Origin: Oscillospiraceae bacterium | GTDB lineage: Bacteria > Bacillota > Clostridia > Oscillospirales > Oscillospiraceae | Assembly: GCA_016290695.1 (NCBI GenBank) | Contig: JAEEUX010000059.1 | Location: forward strand, 1 to 11,468 | Direction of reading: 5' to 3' | DNA length: 11,468 nt | Part shown: piece after piece, positions 5,618 through 11,468 of the stretch | Layout: each line of letters starts with the position of its first letter | Position numbering within the stretch: position 1 is the stretch's first letter | The notes under the pieces: generated by a model | What the model was told of the DNA's origin: nothing | The model's input: the letters and a program-made list of their open reading frames with translations, nothing else | Database searches by the model: none | Made by a program: the position numbers and the translations under genes

Positions 5618-6073
5618 ATGGACTATCGCATCATCGGTTTAGACCCCTCGAACTACGGCAAATTGGCTAACATCTGGGACATGGAGCGGCATGCGGAGCT
5701 TGCCAAACGCTTCTACGCCGAAATCATAAGCGGCAACAGGAAAAGCTATGTCTTCGAGGCCGAGGGCGAATACATTGGCGAAATATCACTCGTTTTTGAT
5801 AAAAACGACCCCGATTATACTATAGCCGGCAAAAGGATTTATGTATCTCGGCTCATAGTTAAACTGAGCGAACGGCGCAAAGGCGTAGGCCGCGCTCTTG
5901 TTGACTTTGCCGTTGAGAAAGCCCGTGAATTGGGATATTCGGAAATGTCAATCGGCGTCGATATTGATAACTACCCTGCGATAAGGCTTTACTGGGAAAA
6001 AGGATTTGACCGGATATTATTTGTCGGTGAAGACGAGGACGGCAAGTATTTCAAGCTGTTAAAGCAGATTTAA
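5618..6073 (+). CDS. GNAT family N-acetyltransferase
   Basis: The product is 151 aa, the usual size of a one-domain GNAT. Motif A, the acetyl-CoA pyrophosphate loop, is RRKGVG at residues 86-91, after strand IYVSRLIVK (74-82). The motif B region reads DIDNYPAIRLYWEKGFDRI. AAGGAGGG lies in the 14-bp gap after the peptidase stop, so the two genes are co-transcribed. GNATs move an acetyl group from acetyl-CoA to an amine; the acceptor here is unknown. In microcin C self-immunity a GNAT domain (MccE) acetylates the same processed toxin that MccF cleaves, so the pairing suggests a shared substrate. That link is inference from neighbourhood. The stop codon shares a TTAA with the stop of the converging VanZ gene. 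Confidence 0.88.
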   Translation: MDYRIIGLDPSNYGKLANIWDMERHAELAKRFYAEIISGNRKSYVFEAEGEYIGEISLVFDKNDPDYTIAGKRIYVSRLIVKLSERRKGVGRALVDFAVEKARELGYSEMSIGVDIDNYPAIRLYWEKGFDRILFVGEDEDGKYFKLLKQI

Positions 6074-6585
6074 CCGAGCAGCCGCCTTGCAAACGGGCTG
6101 AACGGGAGATAGAGGATATAGCCCACGATGCCGCCCGTCGTGTTCGTAATAATGTCCGTTATGTCGGATGAGCGGTCTATAAGCGGCTGAAGAAGCTCAA
6201 TAGAAAGGCTCAGCAGGAAGGTAAAAAGCAGCGTTTTCAAAAATAGCATGCCGCGATGCTTTCGCCACAGGAACGGAAAGAGGAAGCCGAACGGAATCGT
6301 CATGACCACGTTCAGGATTATCTGCATTTTCGCGCCGCCCCTGCCCCTCAAATAATCTTCAAAGGGTGTCATATGCATAGGCGCATACGGGTGGCTGAAA
6401 ATATGCGGAAGCGAGCTCAGCACGGGCATCGCCGTAAAATACAACACAAGCGCCAGATATACGTACATCAGCGTATTGACCGCCAGCACTCCCCTGCCCT
6501 TTCCGCGCCATTTCTTAAAAAACACAAAAACATAAAGCGCCGCGAGCGCCGAAAAATCTATAATTATTTTGCCTGTATGTCCCAT
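6070..6585 (-). CDS. VanZ-family membrane protein
   Basis: The product is 171 aa with about five hydrophobic segments. The VanZ signature is clear: NVVMTIPFGFLFPFLW near residues 91-106, then SLSIELLQPLIDRSSDITDI and NTTGGIVGYILY towards the C-terminus. These proteins sit in the cytoplasmic membrane. VanZ itself raises teicoplanin resistance by an unknown route, and most family members have no proven role. The start has AGGAG (6592-6596) six bases upstream and its own extended -10 promoter. It converges on the peptidase-acetyltransferase operon with a 4-bp overlap and no terminator between, so transcripts from both sides would overlap. A role in envelope stress or drug tolerance is possible but not shown. 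Confidence 0.88.
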   Translation of the reverse strand: MGHTGKIIIDFSALAALYVFVFFKKWRGKGRGVLAVNTLMYVYLALVLYFTAMPVLSSLPHIFSHPYAPMHMTPFEDYLRGRGGAKMQIILNVVMTIPFGFLFPFLWRKHRGMLFLKTLLFTFLLSLSIELLQPLIDRSSDITDIITNTTGGIVGYILYLPFSPFARRLLG

Positions 6586-6613
6586 TTAAAACTCCTGAAT
6601 AAAAGTTATAGTC

Positions 6614-6642
6614 ATTATAACATATCAGGCCCCGGCAAACAA
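6614..6642 (-). promoter_or_regulatory. Promoter of the VanZ-family gene (extended -10)
   Basis: On the minus strand TGTTATAAT (6614-6622) is a full extended -10. TTGTTT (6637-6642) lies 17 bp upstream as a weak -35. The start site would be near 6607, about 20 nt before the start codon. Confidence 0.7.
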
Positions 6643-6700
6643 CGGCGGAATCTGCGGAATACAAAAAGCATTTGCAAAATGCTCGATAATACGCGATAAT

Positions 6701-6736
6701 ACATACAGGAATGGGATTGTATCTGTATGTTTTTTT
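6701..6736 (+). terminator. Hairpin with T-run, orphan terminator or leader attenuator
   Basis: ACATACAG (6701-6708) and CTGTATGT (6723-6730) pair perfectly around a 14-nt loop and are followed by a T-run (6731-6736). No + strand gene ends just before it. It may be left over from DNA that arrived with the NUDIX gene, or lie in that gene's own leader. A smaller palindrome, AGCATTT/AAATGCT (6667-6683), precedes it. Confidence 0.55.
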
Positions 6737-6853
6737 ATAGGCTGTATTATCTAGAAAAGATGAATTGTATGAGCGATTGTTAGTTAGAGTGCAAAAGTGT
6801 ATTGAGTCAGAAGTATTGATTTTAGAGCAAGTAATGGAAGTAGGAGGCGTTTC

Positions 6854-7381
6854 ATGCAGGGATTTGAGATTTGTTATGGGTTAAGTGAGTTGCCATCGAA
6901 TGCTGTTGTGACTTACAGAAAAGCAGCAAAGGCGGTGATTGAAAAAGACGGAAAGATTTTATTGATTCATACAAATCAAGGAGACTACAAATTTCCAGGT
7001 GGTGGATATAAAAATAGTGAAAATGCTGCAGAATGTATTGTCCGGGAAATGTTGGAAGAAACAGGGTATCAGGTGGAGAAAGTAGGAAAGTTGTTTGGAA
7101 TCGTTTTGGAGCAAAAGGTTGATGACTTTGAACCGGGTACATATTTTTCCATGAAATCCGAATATTACAGTGTAACGATAGATGAAAAAAATAAACAGAA
7201 GCAAAATTTGGACGATTATGAAAAAGAGCAGGAGTTCAGACCAGTTTTTGTGGAGATTCAGGAAGCAATTGAGAACAACGAAAGAATATTAAATGATTTA
7301 AATAGGAAACAAAATCCATGGATTAAAAGAGAAACCGATGTTTTGAAATGGTTATCAGAAAAAAGTGGGTTTGCGGAATGA
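6854..7381 (+). CDS. NUDIX hydrolase
   Basis: The product is 175 aa with a perfect Nudix box at residues 50-72: G50, E56, R64-E65-M66, E68-E69 and G71-Y72, fitting GX5EX7REUXEEXGU. The strand before it (KILLIHTNQGDYKFPGGG) is typical. The box binds Mg2+ and the enzyme would hydrolyse a nucleoside diphosphate linked to another group, in the cytoplasm. The substrate cannot be inferred; housecleaning of modified nucleotides is common in the family. The C-terminal third is charged and helical. AGGAGG (6842-6847) is six bases before the ATG. The gene is much more AT-rich than cstA, VanZ or the CDF gene around it, which points to separate acquisition. The next gene starts 42 bp on, so read-through is possible. 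Confidence 0.92.
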   Translation: MQGFEICYGLSELPSNAVVTYRKAAKAVIEKDGKILLIHTNQGDYKFPGGGYKNSENAAECIVREMLEETGYQVEKVGKLFGIVLEQKVDDFEPGTYFSMKSEYYSVTIDEKNKQKQNLDDYEKEQEFRPVFVEIQEAIENNERILNDLNRKQNPWIKRETDVLKWLSEKSGFAE

Positions 7382-7423
7382 ATAAAATAGCTAATATATG
7401 TATACGTAAAGCGAGGTAATCTC

Positions 7424-8530
7424 ATGGGGACTGACCGTAACAAAACCATAATAAGGACAAGCATTATCGGCATCATTGCGAACGTATTTCTCGCTGCTTT
7501 CAAGGCTGCCGTGGGGCTGCTGTCCCATTCCGTCGCCGTCGTGATGGACGCGGTGAACAACCTCAGCGACGCGCTCTCTTCGCTCATAACCATCATCGGC
7601 ACGAAGCTTTCTCAAAAAGCGCCGGATAAAAAGCACCCGCTCGGCTACGGGCGCATCGAATATCTCAGCGCGACGGTAATTTCCGTTATAGTCCTCTACG
7701 CCGGCGTTACCTCCTTCGTCGAATCGGTAAAAAGCATTATTAACCCGCAGACGCCGGATTATTCCACCGTCGCGCTCATTATAATCGCCGTCGCCGTCCT
7801 CGTGAAGATAGCGCTCGGCAGCTTCGTCAAGCGCACGGGCAAGCGCGTCAGCTCCGACGCGCTCGTGGCCTCCGGCAGCGACGCGCTTTTTGACTCTATA
7901 ATCTCCGCCTCAACGCTCGTCGCGGCGGCAATTTATCTTATTTTCCACATAAGCCTCGAAGCGTGGCTCGGCGCCGTTATCTCCGCCGTTATCATAAAGT
8001 CCGGCTTTGAAATGCTGCGCGACACGATAAGCGAGATCCTCGGCGAGCGCATCGACTCCGAGCTTTCAAAGGCGGTAAAGGAAACTATCGCCGCTTTCCC
8101 CGAGGTTCGCGGGGCCTACGACCTTGTTATCCACAATTACGGTCCGGAGCAGCTTATCGGCTCCGTTCACATAGAGCTGCCGGACACGATGACCGTCGAG
8201 GAAACGGACATACTCGAAAGAGAGATAACCCAAAAGGTCTACGACGAGCATGGCGTAATCATGGCGGGCATATCCGTCTACGCGCTCAATACGAAGGACG
8301 CCGAGGCAGCCGCGATGGAATCCAATATCCGCGAGATTGCACTCTCCTACCCCGAGGTCCTGCAAATACACGGCTTCTACCTCAAGGGCAAAGCCGTGAG
8401 ATTCGACATGATAGTAGACTTCGCGGCAAAGGACCGCACGGGCGTTTACAACGAAATTTGCGAAAAAATAAAAAACGCTTACCCTGAGCATGATTTCAGC
8501 ATCATTCTCGACAGCGACATTTCGGACTGA
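7424..8530 (+). CDS. Cation diffusion facilitator (CDF) metal exporter
   Basis: The product is 368 aa with six predicted membrane helices in the first 210 residues. Helix 2 carries DAVNNLSD (42-49), and helix 5 carries SDALFD with Asp153 and Asp157. HPLGYGRIE at 71-79 is the usual loop motif. These mark a CDF protein, which exports divalent metal in exchange for protons across the cytoplasmic membrane. Asp in place of His in helix 5 points to Mn or Fe more than Zn, though this is not decisive. After the normal cytoplasmic domain (about 205-285) a second, similar block follows (about 295-368), each with a FPEV or YPEV start and alternating strands. GAGG (7413-7416) precedes the ATG. No own promoter is obvious; it may rely on the NUDIX transcript. 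Confidence 0.93.
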   Translation: MGTDRNKTIIRTSIIGIIANVFLAAFKAAVGLLSHSVAVVMDAVNNLSDALSSLITIIGTKLSQKAPDKKHPLGYGRIEYLSATVISVIVLYAGVTSFVESVKSIINPQTPDYSTVALIIIAVAVLVKIALGSFVKRTGKRVSSDALVASGSDALFDSIISASTLVAAAIYLIFHISLEAWLGAVISAVIIKSGFEMLRDTISEILGERIDSELSKAVKETIAAFPEVRGAYDLVIHNYGPEQLIGSVHIELPDTMTVEETDILEREITQKVYDEHGVIMAGISVYALNTKDAEAAAMESNIREIALSYPEVLQIHGFYLKGKAVRFDMIVDFAAKDRTGVYNEICEKIKNAYPEHDFSIILDSDISD

Positions 8531-8554
8531 CGAACGCATTCTGTCAGTAAGTAT

Positions 8555-8591
8555 ATAAAAAAGCAAAGGCCAGCCCCCTCAGGGCTGGCCT
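8555..8591 (-). terminator. Intrinsic terminator of the yefM-yoeB operon
   Basis: AGGCCAGCCC (8567-8576) and GGGCTGGCCT (8582-8591) form a perfect 10-bp GC-rich stem with a 5-nt loop. Read on the minus strand it is followed by TTTGCTTTTTT. On the plus strand no T-run follows, so it serves the leftward toxin-antitoxin transcript. It lies 5 bp after the toxin stop. Confidence 0.9.
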
Positions 8592-8596
8592 AAGTA

Positions 8597-8857
8597 CTAT
8601 TCGTAATGTGTCCACATTCTGGCGATGACTACTGTTTTTTCCTGCTCGCGCACCTCATATACAAGCCGATGCTGGAGGTTTATACGCCGTGAGTAAAAGC
8701 CTTTAAGGTCACCGACGAGCTTTTCATAAGGCGGCGGCGTTTTATAGGGGTCTTCCGAAATCAATTCCAAAAGCGCTTTTGCGCGTTTGCCGTATCCGGC
8801 CTGTTTGATTTTATCCTTGTCCCTGAGCGCCTGACGGCTCAGCACGACCCTGTACAT
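8597..8857 (-). CDS. yoeB: YoeB/Txe-type mRNA interferase toxin
   Basis: The product is 86 aa. The frame also offers TTG and GTG starts just upstream, but GGAGG (8865-8869) sits 7 bases before the ATG at 8855-8857 and too close to the others. The ATG shares one base with the antitoxin stop (TGATG), a coupling usual in these operons. The RelE/YoeB fold is evident from PPPYEKLVGDLKGFYSRRI and the end VVIARMWTHYE. Residues Glu45, Arg64, His84 and Tyr85 match the catalytic set of E. coli YoeB (Glu46, Arg65, His83, Tyr84), so the toxin looks intact. It would bind the ribosome and cut mRNA in the A site when free of antitoxin. The gene is GC-rich like the backbone. Confidence 0.95.
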   Translation of the reverse strand: MYRVVLSRQALRDKDKIKQAGYGKRAKALLELISEDPYKTPPPYEKLVGDLKGFYSRRINLQHRLVYEVREQEKTVVIARMWTHYE

Positions 8858-9108
8858 CACCAATCCTCCGAAGGATCAAAGCTCTGGCAGTCCTCCGTTT
8901 TTTCCTCTCGGGAGGCGAGAATGCTTTCGGTCATGCCGGGAATTGACGCAAGATAAAGCGTTTCCGTCATCCCGCGATAGTCTTCTTCGCTCATAACTAT
9001 GGCGTTGCCGTTCTTTGTGCTGACGTTAATTACATCTCCATATACGACCGCCTGATCGAAATAAGCAAAAGCGTTCTGCCGGAAGTTTGTCGCGTTTGTG
9101 TTCGTCAT
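8857..9108 (-). CDS. yefM: YefM/Phd-type antitoxin
   Basis: The product is 83 aa. Residues about 1-50 (ATNFRQNAFAYFDQAVVYGDVINV, broken here by STKNGNAIVMSEEDY) form the Phd/YefM DNA-binding and dimer part. Residues about 50-83 are acidic (REEKTEDCQSFDPSEDW) and would wrap the toxin. It neutralises YoeB by binding and, alone or with toxin, represses its own promoter. GGAGGGG (9115-9121) is six bases before the ATG. A consensus promoter and two operator half-sites lie directly upstream. The toxin gene follows with a 1-base overlap. All parts of a working type II system are present. Confidence 0.94.
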   Translation of the reverse strand: MTNTNATNFRQNAFAYFDQAVVYGDVINVSTKNGNAIVMSEEDYRGMTETLYLASIPGMTESILASREEKTEDCQSFDPSEDW

Positions 9109-9131
9109 GATGATCCCCTCCGTCTATTATA

Positions 9132-9149
9132 TGTACATTATAGCGTACA
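9132..9149. promoter_or_regulatory. YefM-type operator: two TGTACA-like half-sites
   Basis: TGTACA (9132-9137) and CGTACA (9144-9149) are centred 12 bp apart and overlap the -10 element of the antitoxin promoter. TGTACA cores with this spacing are known from the E. coli yefM-yoeB operator, so autorepression here is likely conserved. The recognition is from memory of that system; binding is inferred. Confidence 0.75.
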
Positions 9150-9165
9150 CATTCCGGTTTGTCAA
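9137..9165 (-). promoter_or_regulatory. Consensus promoter of yefM-yoeB
   Basis: On the minus strand TTGACA (9160-9165), a 17-bp spacer and TATAAT (9137-9142) are a perfect sigma-A consensus. The -35 ends 4 bp from the stop codon of the DUF169 gene upstream. Such a strong promoter needs tight repression, which the overlapping TGTACA sites can supply. Confidence 0.92.
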
Positions 9166-9169
9166 GATT

Positions 9170-9916
9170 TCACGGATTCTTCATTTTTTCTTCCATGTCT
9201 GCCAATATCCCGCCGAACTCGGCGTAATAGGCTTCCTTGCTTTCATGGCCCTTGAGCTCAAACGGCATTTTGCCGAGATTCTCCATCACTGTCGGCACCC
9301 ACTGGTACGGCACAGAAACCACGACGGTGTCGGAGTCCCAGAGCTGCCTGCCGTGGGGGCCGTGGACAAATGCGGGAACGACAAAATTGATTTTCCCCGT
9401 CATGTACGGGTACACCATGAACCACGAGCAGCCCATAACGGGCGTACACTCGGAATGGTAGCCCTCGCCCGTCGAGTACGTGGACGCTCTGAGGACAGGC
9501 TCAAGCTTCGCGGCGGGGCCTGTGAAAATGAGCACGTCCGGCACGCTCTTTAAATGGCGGTACGGCACGAAGGAAACGTAGTTCACTGAGCCGCAGGGCA
9601 AGCGCTTGACGGAATAATAGAGCCTCGCGTTGCAGCGCGCGGAGTCGAAAACTCCGAGTCTCGGGCCGATCTGTCCGCTTTCGGCGGAGGGGGCGAAGCT
9701 GTCCATCCCCACCATTATTTTACCCACGCAGTTTTCCGGGTGCTCCTTGCTGAAATAAAAGGGTTCGTCCTTCTCCTGTGCGTAGCGGAGGATCTCGCAC
9801 AGGGATTTGTTTATTCCCTCGTCCATAGGCGGGATGTTTTCCGGGCGGAAAAGGTCATAATAAACGCCCACGGGCGGCAGGTCGAGCCCCAGCTTATCTA
9901 TAACCGAAAAGTCCAT
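9170..9916 (-). CDS. DUF169 family protein
   Basis: The product is 248 aa. The DUF169 pattern is visible: PVGVYYD near residue 15, SLCEILRYAQ with Cys40, ENCVGK with Cys63, SVPDVLIFTGPAAKLEPVL at about 124-142, ASTYSTGEG, and a late GCSWFMVYPYMTG. No membrane segment or signal peptide is present. Function of the family is unknown; conserved cysteines suggest a metal or cofactor, but this is a guess. GAGG (9924-9927) precedes the ATG and overlaps the stop of the MoaF-like gene 9 bp upstream, so the two form an operon. No terminator separates it from yefM, so its transcript can run into the toxin-antitoxin genes. Confidence 0.82.
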   Translation of the reverse strand: MDFSVIDKLGLDLPPVGVYYDLFRPENIPPMDEGINKSLCEILRYAQEKDEPFYFSKEHPENCVGKIMVGMDSFAPSAESGQIGPRLGVFDSARCNARLYYSVKRLPCGSVNYVSFVPYRHLKSVPDVLIFTGPAAKLEPVLRASTYSTGEGYHSECTPVMGCSWFMVYPYMTGKINFVVPAFVHGPHGRQLWDSDTVVVSVPYQWVPTVMENLGKMPFELKGHESKEAYYAEFGGILADMEEKMKNP

Positions 9917-9925
9917 AGCCGCGCC

Positions 9926-10804
9926 TCACACGAAATATTCGCTGTTAAGGTTTTTGAACTTCTCCGGGAAGGGAATTTCCTTGCCGTATGCTCCGAAGCA
10001 GTAATTTTCCGGCTGCTGCTTGGCATTCGTGCCAAAGGAGCGCCCCACGTCGTACATCCGTTTAAAGTTCATAAGGAAGGCGAGACTGTTGCCGCGCGTG
10101 AGCGGCCCCGTGAACTTCTCAAGGTTCTGCTCGGCAAAGGCGAATACATAGATTCCGTCCTTGATGCGGATGTAAAGCGCAGGCTCCGTCGGGTCCTTAT
10201 AGCCCTTGAAGGACTCCGCCATAGCCTTATTATCCTCTATCTCCTTAGGCGTCGGCTCATGGTCGGGCTCCGGGAGAGTCACGTTATAGTAGCGTTCGGT
10301 GGTGTAAGCGTGGATGATGCAGAAATCGGGCGAATAGGTCCAGAGCACGGCGCGGCCTATCATGTCCGTCGTGTAGCCGTGGCGCTTTTCGTTGAGCGGC
10401 TTTCCGGGTATCTCCACCGCGCCGAACTCCGCGCCGATCTCCACGAGGTACGGAAACTTCGGGTTCATTCCCTGCCGCCCGGTTATAACCGTGACGAGCG
10501 CGTTTTCATCGTCGAGTATGAGCGTCAGGCCGAGCCTCGGCGTAACGCCGGTAATCTCCGCGTTTATGAAATAGGTCTCGTCCTCGGCCTTGAGGCAGAC
10601 GTATTCGTCCGTGCGCGGCTCTTCGCCCTCCTTGCCCCAGGTTACGGTTTTGCGGTCAAAGCGCAGGATATAATCGTAGCCGTTATCCATGCAGAGCTTC
10701 AGCTCCCTGCCTGCAAGTTCAAAGCAGTGGGGCGGGCAAAACTGGCTCAGGCCCTCAAAGGTGGGCTGACCGTTTTCAGCCATAATGTTTTTTTCTTCAG
10801 CCAT
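9926..10804 (-). CDS. MoaF-like protein
   Basis: The product is 292 aa. Two ATGs are possible, at 10808-10810 and 10802-10804; AAGG (10814-10817) is 3 bases from the first and 9 from the second, so the second is preferred. The protein seems to hold two beta-barrel halves like MoaF. The first, about 18-105, has FELAGRELKLCMDNGYDYILRF (shown broken: FELAGREL, then CMDNGYDYILRF) and LGLTLILDDENALVTVITG. The second, about 140-270, has HGYTTDMIGRAVLWTYS, IIHAYTTERYYNV, DGIYVFAFAEQN and MYDVGRSFG. MoaF was named for a molybdenum-cofactor operon link, but no Mo genes are seen here and the biochemical role is unproven. It may bind a small ligand. It leads an operon with DUF169 and lies divergent from a URO-D methyltransferase gene. 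Confidence 0.65.
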   Translation of the reverse strand: MAEEKNIMAENGQPTFEGLSQFCPPHCFELAGRELKLCMDNGYDYILRFDRKTVTWGKEGEEPRTDEYVCLKAEDETYFINAEITGVTPRLGLTLILDDENALVTVITGRQGMNPKFPYLVEIGAEFGAVEIPGKPLNEKRHGYTTDMIGRAVLWTYSPDFCIIHAYTTERYYNVTLPEPDHEPTPKEIEDNKAMAESFKGYKDPTEPALYIRIKDGIYVFAFAEQNLEKFTGPLTRGNSLAFLMNFKRMYDVGRSFGTNAKQQPENYCFGAYGKEIPFPEKFKNLNSEYFV

Positions 10805-10859
10805 TTTCATTTTCCTTTCTGTAGCTTATATATTGATATTATTAATATTCTTTTTCTCC

Positions 10860-10888
10860 ATTATATGCCACAAATTCGTTTCTAACAA
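10860..10888 (-). promoter_or_regulatory. Promoter of the MoaF-like/DUF169 operon
   Basis: On the minus strand TTGTTA (10883-10888) and TATAAT (10860-10865) are 17 bp apart. The start site would be near 10853, about 50 nt before the ATG. Confidence 0.7.
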
Positions 10889-10918
10889 GAGTAAATATGT
10901 ATTTTATCCTTATTCCTC

Positions 10919-10947
10919 TTGAAGAGCGGATATTTTTTTGGTATAAT
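10919..10947 (+). promoter_or_regulatory. Promoter of the URO-D family methyltransferase gene
   Basis: TTGAAG (10919-10924) and TATAAT (10942-10947) are 17 bp apart. The start would be near 10954, leaving a 5' leader of about 90 nt in which no riboswitch is recognised. The two divergent -35 elements are about 30 bp apart, so one regulator could control both directions. Confidence 0.72.
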
Positions 10948-11044
10948 TCGATATAGTTGGATAGTGGTAAATGCCCGAACGTGTTTACTTATAAAATAAT
11001 TATTACAACTCGAACAAGCTTTCATATTTTAAGGAGGAAACCAA

Positions 11045-11468
11045 ATGCTCAGTCCTAAGCAAAATTTCTATGAGGCGGCCAAGGGTCTCAACCCTGATCG
11101 TTACGCTAACCAGTATGAGGCCATTCGTCTCATTCTTCACCCCGCCATCATGCACAGCCCCTCTCCGGCTTACGGCCAGGAAAACGTAAAGAACGCATGG
11201 GGCGTCACCAACAGCTTCCCGCTTGGCACCCCCGGCGCTTTCCCCGTCCATAACCCGGACACCATCGTTATCAAAGACATTGAGCATTGGCAGGACTATG
11301 TCCATGCTCCCTCCCTTGATTTTCCCGACGAGGAGTGGGCCAACCTCAAGGCCATTCTCGACAAGGTTGACCCGAACCTTGCCTATAAAGCTCCCTTCGT
11401 CGCTCCCGGCCTCTTTGAGCAGTGCCACCACCTCGGCGAGATGACGAACACGATGGTCAACCTCATGA
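11045..11468 (+). CDS. URO-D family (MtaA/CmuA-like) methyltransferase, N-terminal part
   Basis: The frame opens at an ATG with AAGGAGG (11031-11037) seven bases upstream and is still open at the window end (141 codons seen, partial). The start reads FYEAAKGLNPDRYANQYEAI, a usual opening of this family. AWGVTNSFPLGTPGAFPVH at 51-69 and VIKDIEHWQDYVHAP (about 75-90) follow. The family contains uroporphyrinogen decarboxylase and corrinoid-dependent methyltransferases. The N-terminal form here matches the clostridial group thought to pass methyl groups between methoxylated or methylated substrates, corrinoid proteins and a C1 carrier. It should act in the cytoplasm. The catalytic C-terminal half is outside the window, so the reaction cannot be fixed. 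It is divergent from the MoaF-like/DUF169 pair. Confidence 0.82.
   Translation, partial: MLSPKQNFYEAAKGLNPDRYANQYEAIRLILHPAIMHSPSPAYGQENVKNAWGVTNSFPLGTPGAFPVHNPDTIVIKDIEHWQDYVHAPSLDFPDEEWANLKAILDKVDPNLAYKAPFVAPGLFEQCHHLGEMTNTMVNLM

Noticed and set aside
6741..6884. 47-codon open frame overlapping the NUDIX start
   Set aside because: It looks somewhat protein-like, but has no good start codon or ribosome binding site and overlaps a well-supported gene. It could be a remnant, not a gene.
6645..7379. GCGGAAT as target-site duplication around the NUDIX gene
   Set aside because: The word is only 7 bp, occurs twice on the left side, and its right copy lies within the NUDIX coding end. No terminal inverted repeats or transposase are seen.
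9740..10885. Long + strand open frame (381 codons) opposite the MoaF-like gene
   Set aside because: It is an antisense shadow in GC-rich coding DNA. The minus-strand genes have ribosome binding sites, operon spacing and family motifs.
11003..11431. Minus-strand open frame at the right end
   Set aside because: The plus-strand frame from 11045 has a strong ribosome binding site, a promoter and URO-D family motifs. The minus frame is its shadow.

Overview
The window looks like chromosomal DNA of a Gram-positive anaerobe of the Clostridia type. The reasons are strong AGGAGG-type ribosome binding sites, Bacillota-type sigma-A promoters, a short cstA, a VanZ-family protein, leader-peptide attenuators, and a corrinoid-type methyltransferase (URO-D family) at the right edge. 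The exact taxon cannot be fixed from the sequence. Base composition is a mosaic: a GC-rich backbone carries two visibly AT-rich stretches, about 1-2520 and about 6655-7400, which look like acquired DNA.

Left AT-rich region (1-2520), all on the + strand. It holds the tail of an unidentified gene, a SAP-domain protein, about 670 bp without a convincing gene, a small orphan ORF, and a P-loop kinase-like gene closed by a strong terminator. The gene-free stretch is rich in hairpins. It contains a degenerate array in which five blocks of 5+22+5 bp alternate with spacers of 27, 30, 30 and 30 bp. The kinase-like gene is preceded by a 10-codon leader with an Arg-Leu-Arg motif and mutually exclusive hairpins.

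GC-rich middle (2580-6640). cstA (peptide/pyruvate-type transporter family) runs leftward from a good promoter. A rightward unit consists of a near-consensus promoter, a 38-codon leader ORF, an intrinsic terminator, an MccF-like S66 serine peptidase and a GNAT acetyltransferase. This is the layout of an attenuated, inducible self-protection operon. A VanZ-family membrane protein converges on it, sharing a 4-bp stop-codon overlap.

Second AT-rich patch and right part (6655-11468). A NUDIX hydrolase gene lies in the AT-rich patch. It is followed by a cation diffusion facilitator with what looks like two C-terminal domains, then leftward yefM-yoeB toxin-antitoxin genes with a consensus promoter and two TGTACA-type operator half-sites. 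A leftward pair encodes a MoaF-like protein and a DUF169 protein. Divergent from that pair, and cut by the window end, is a URO-D family methyltransferase. The MoaF-like/DUF169/URO-D group shares a divergent promoter region and may act together in metabolism of a methylated or methoxylated compound.
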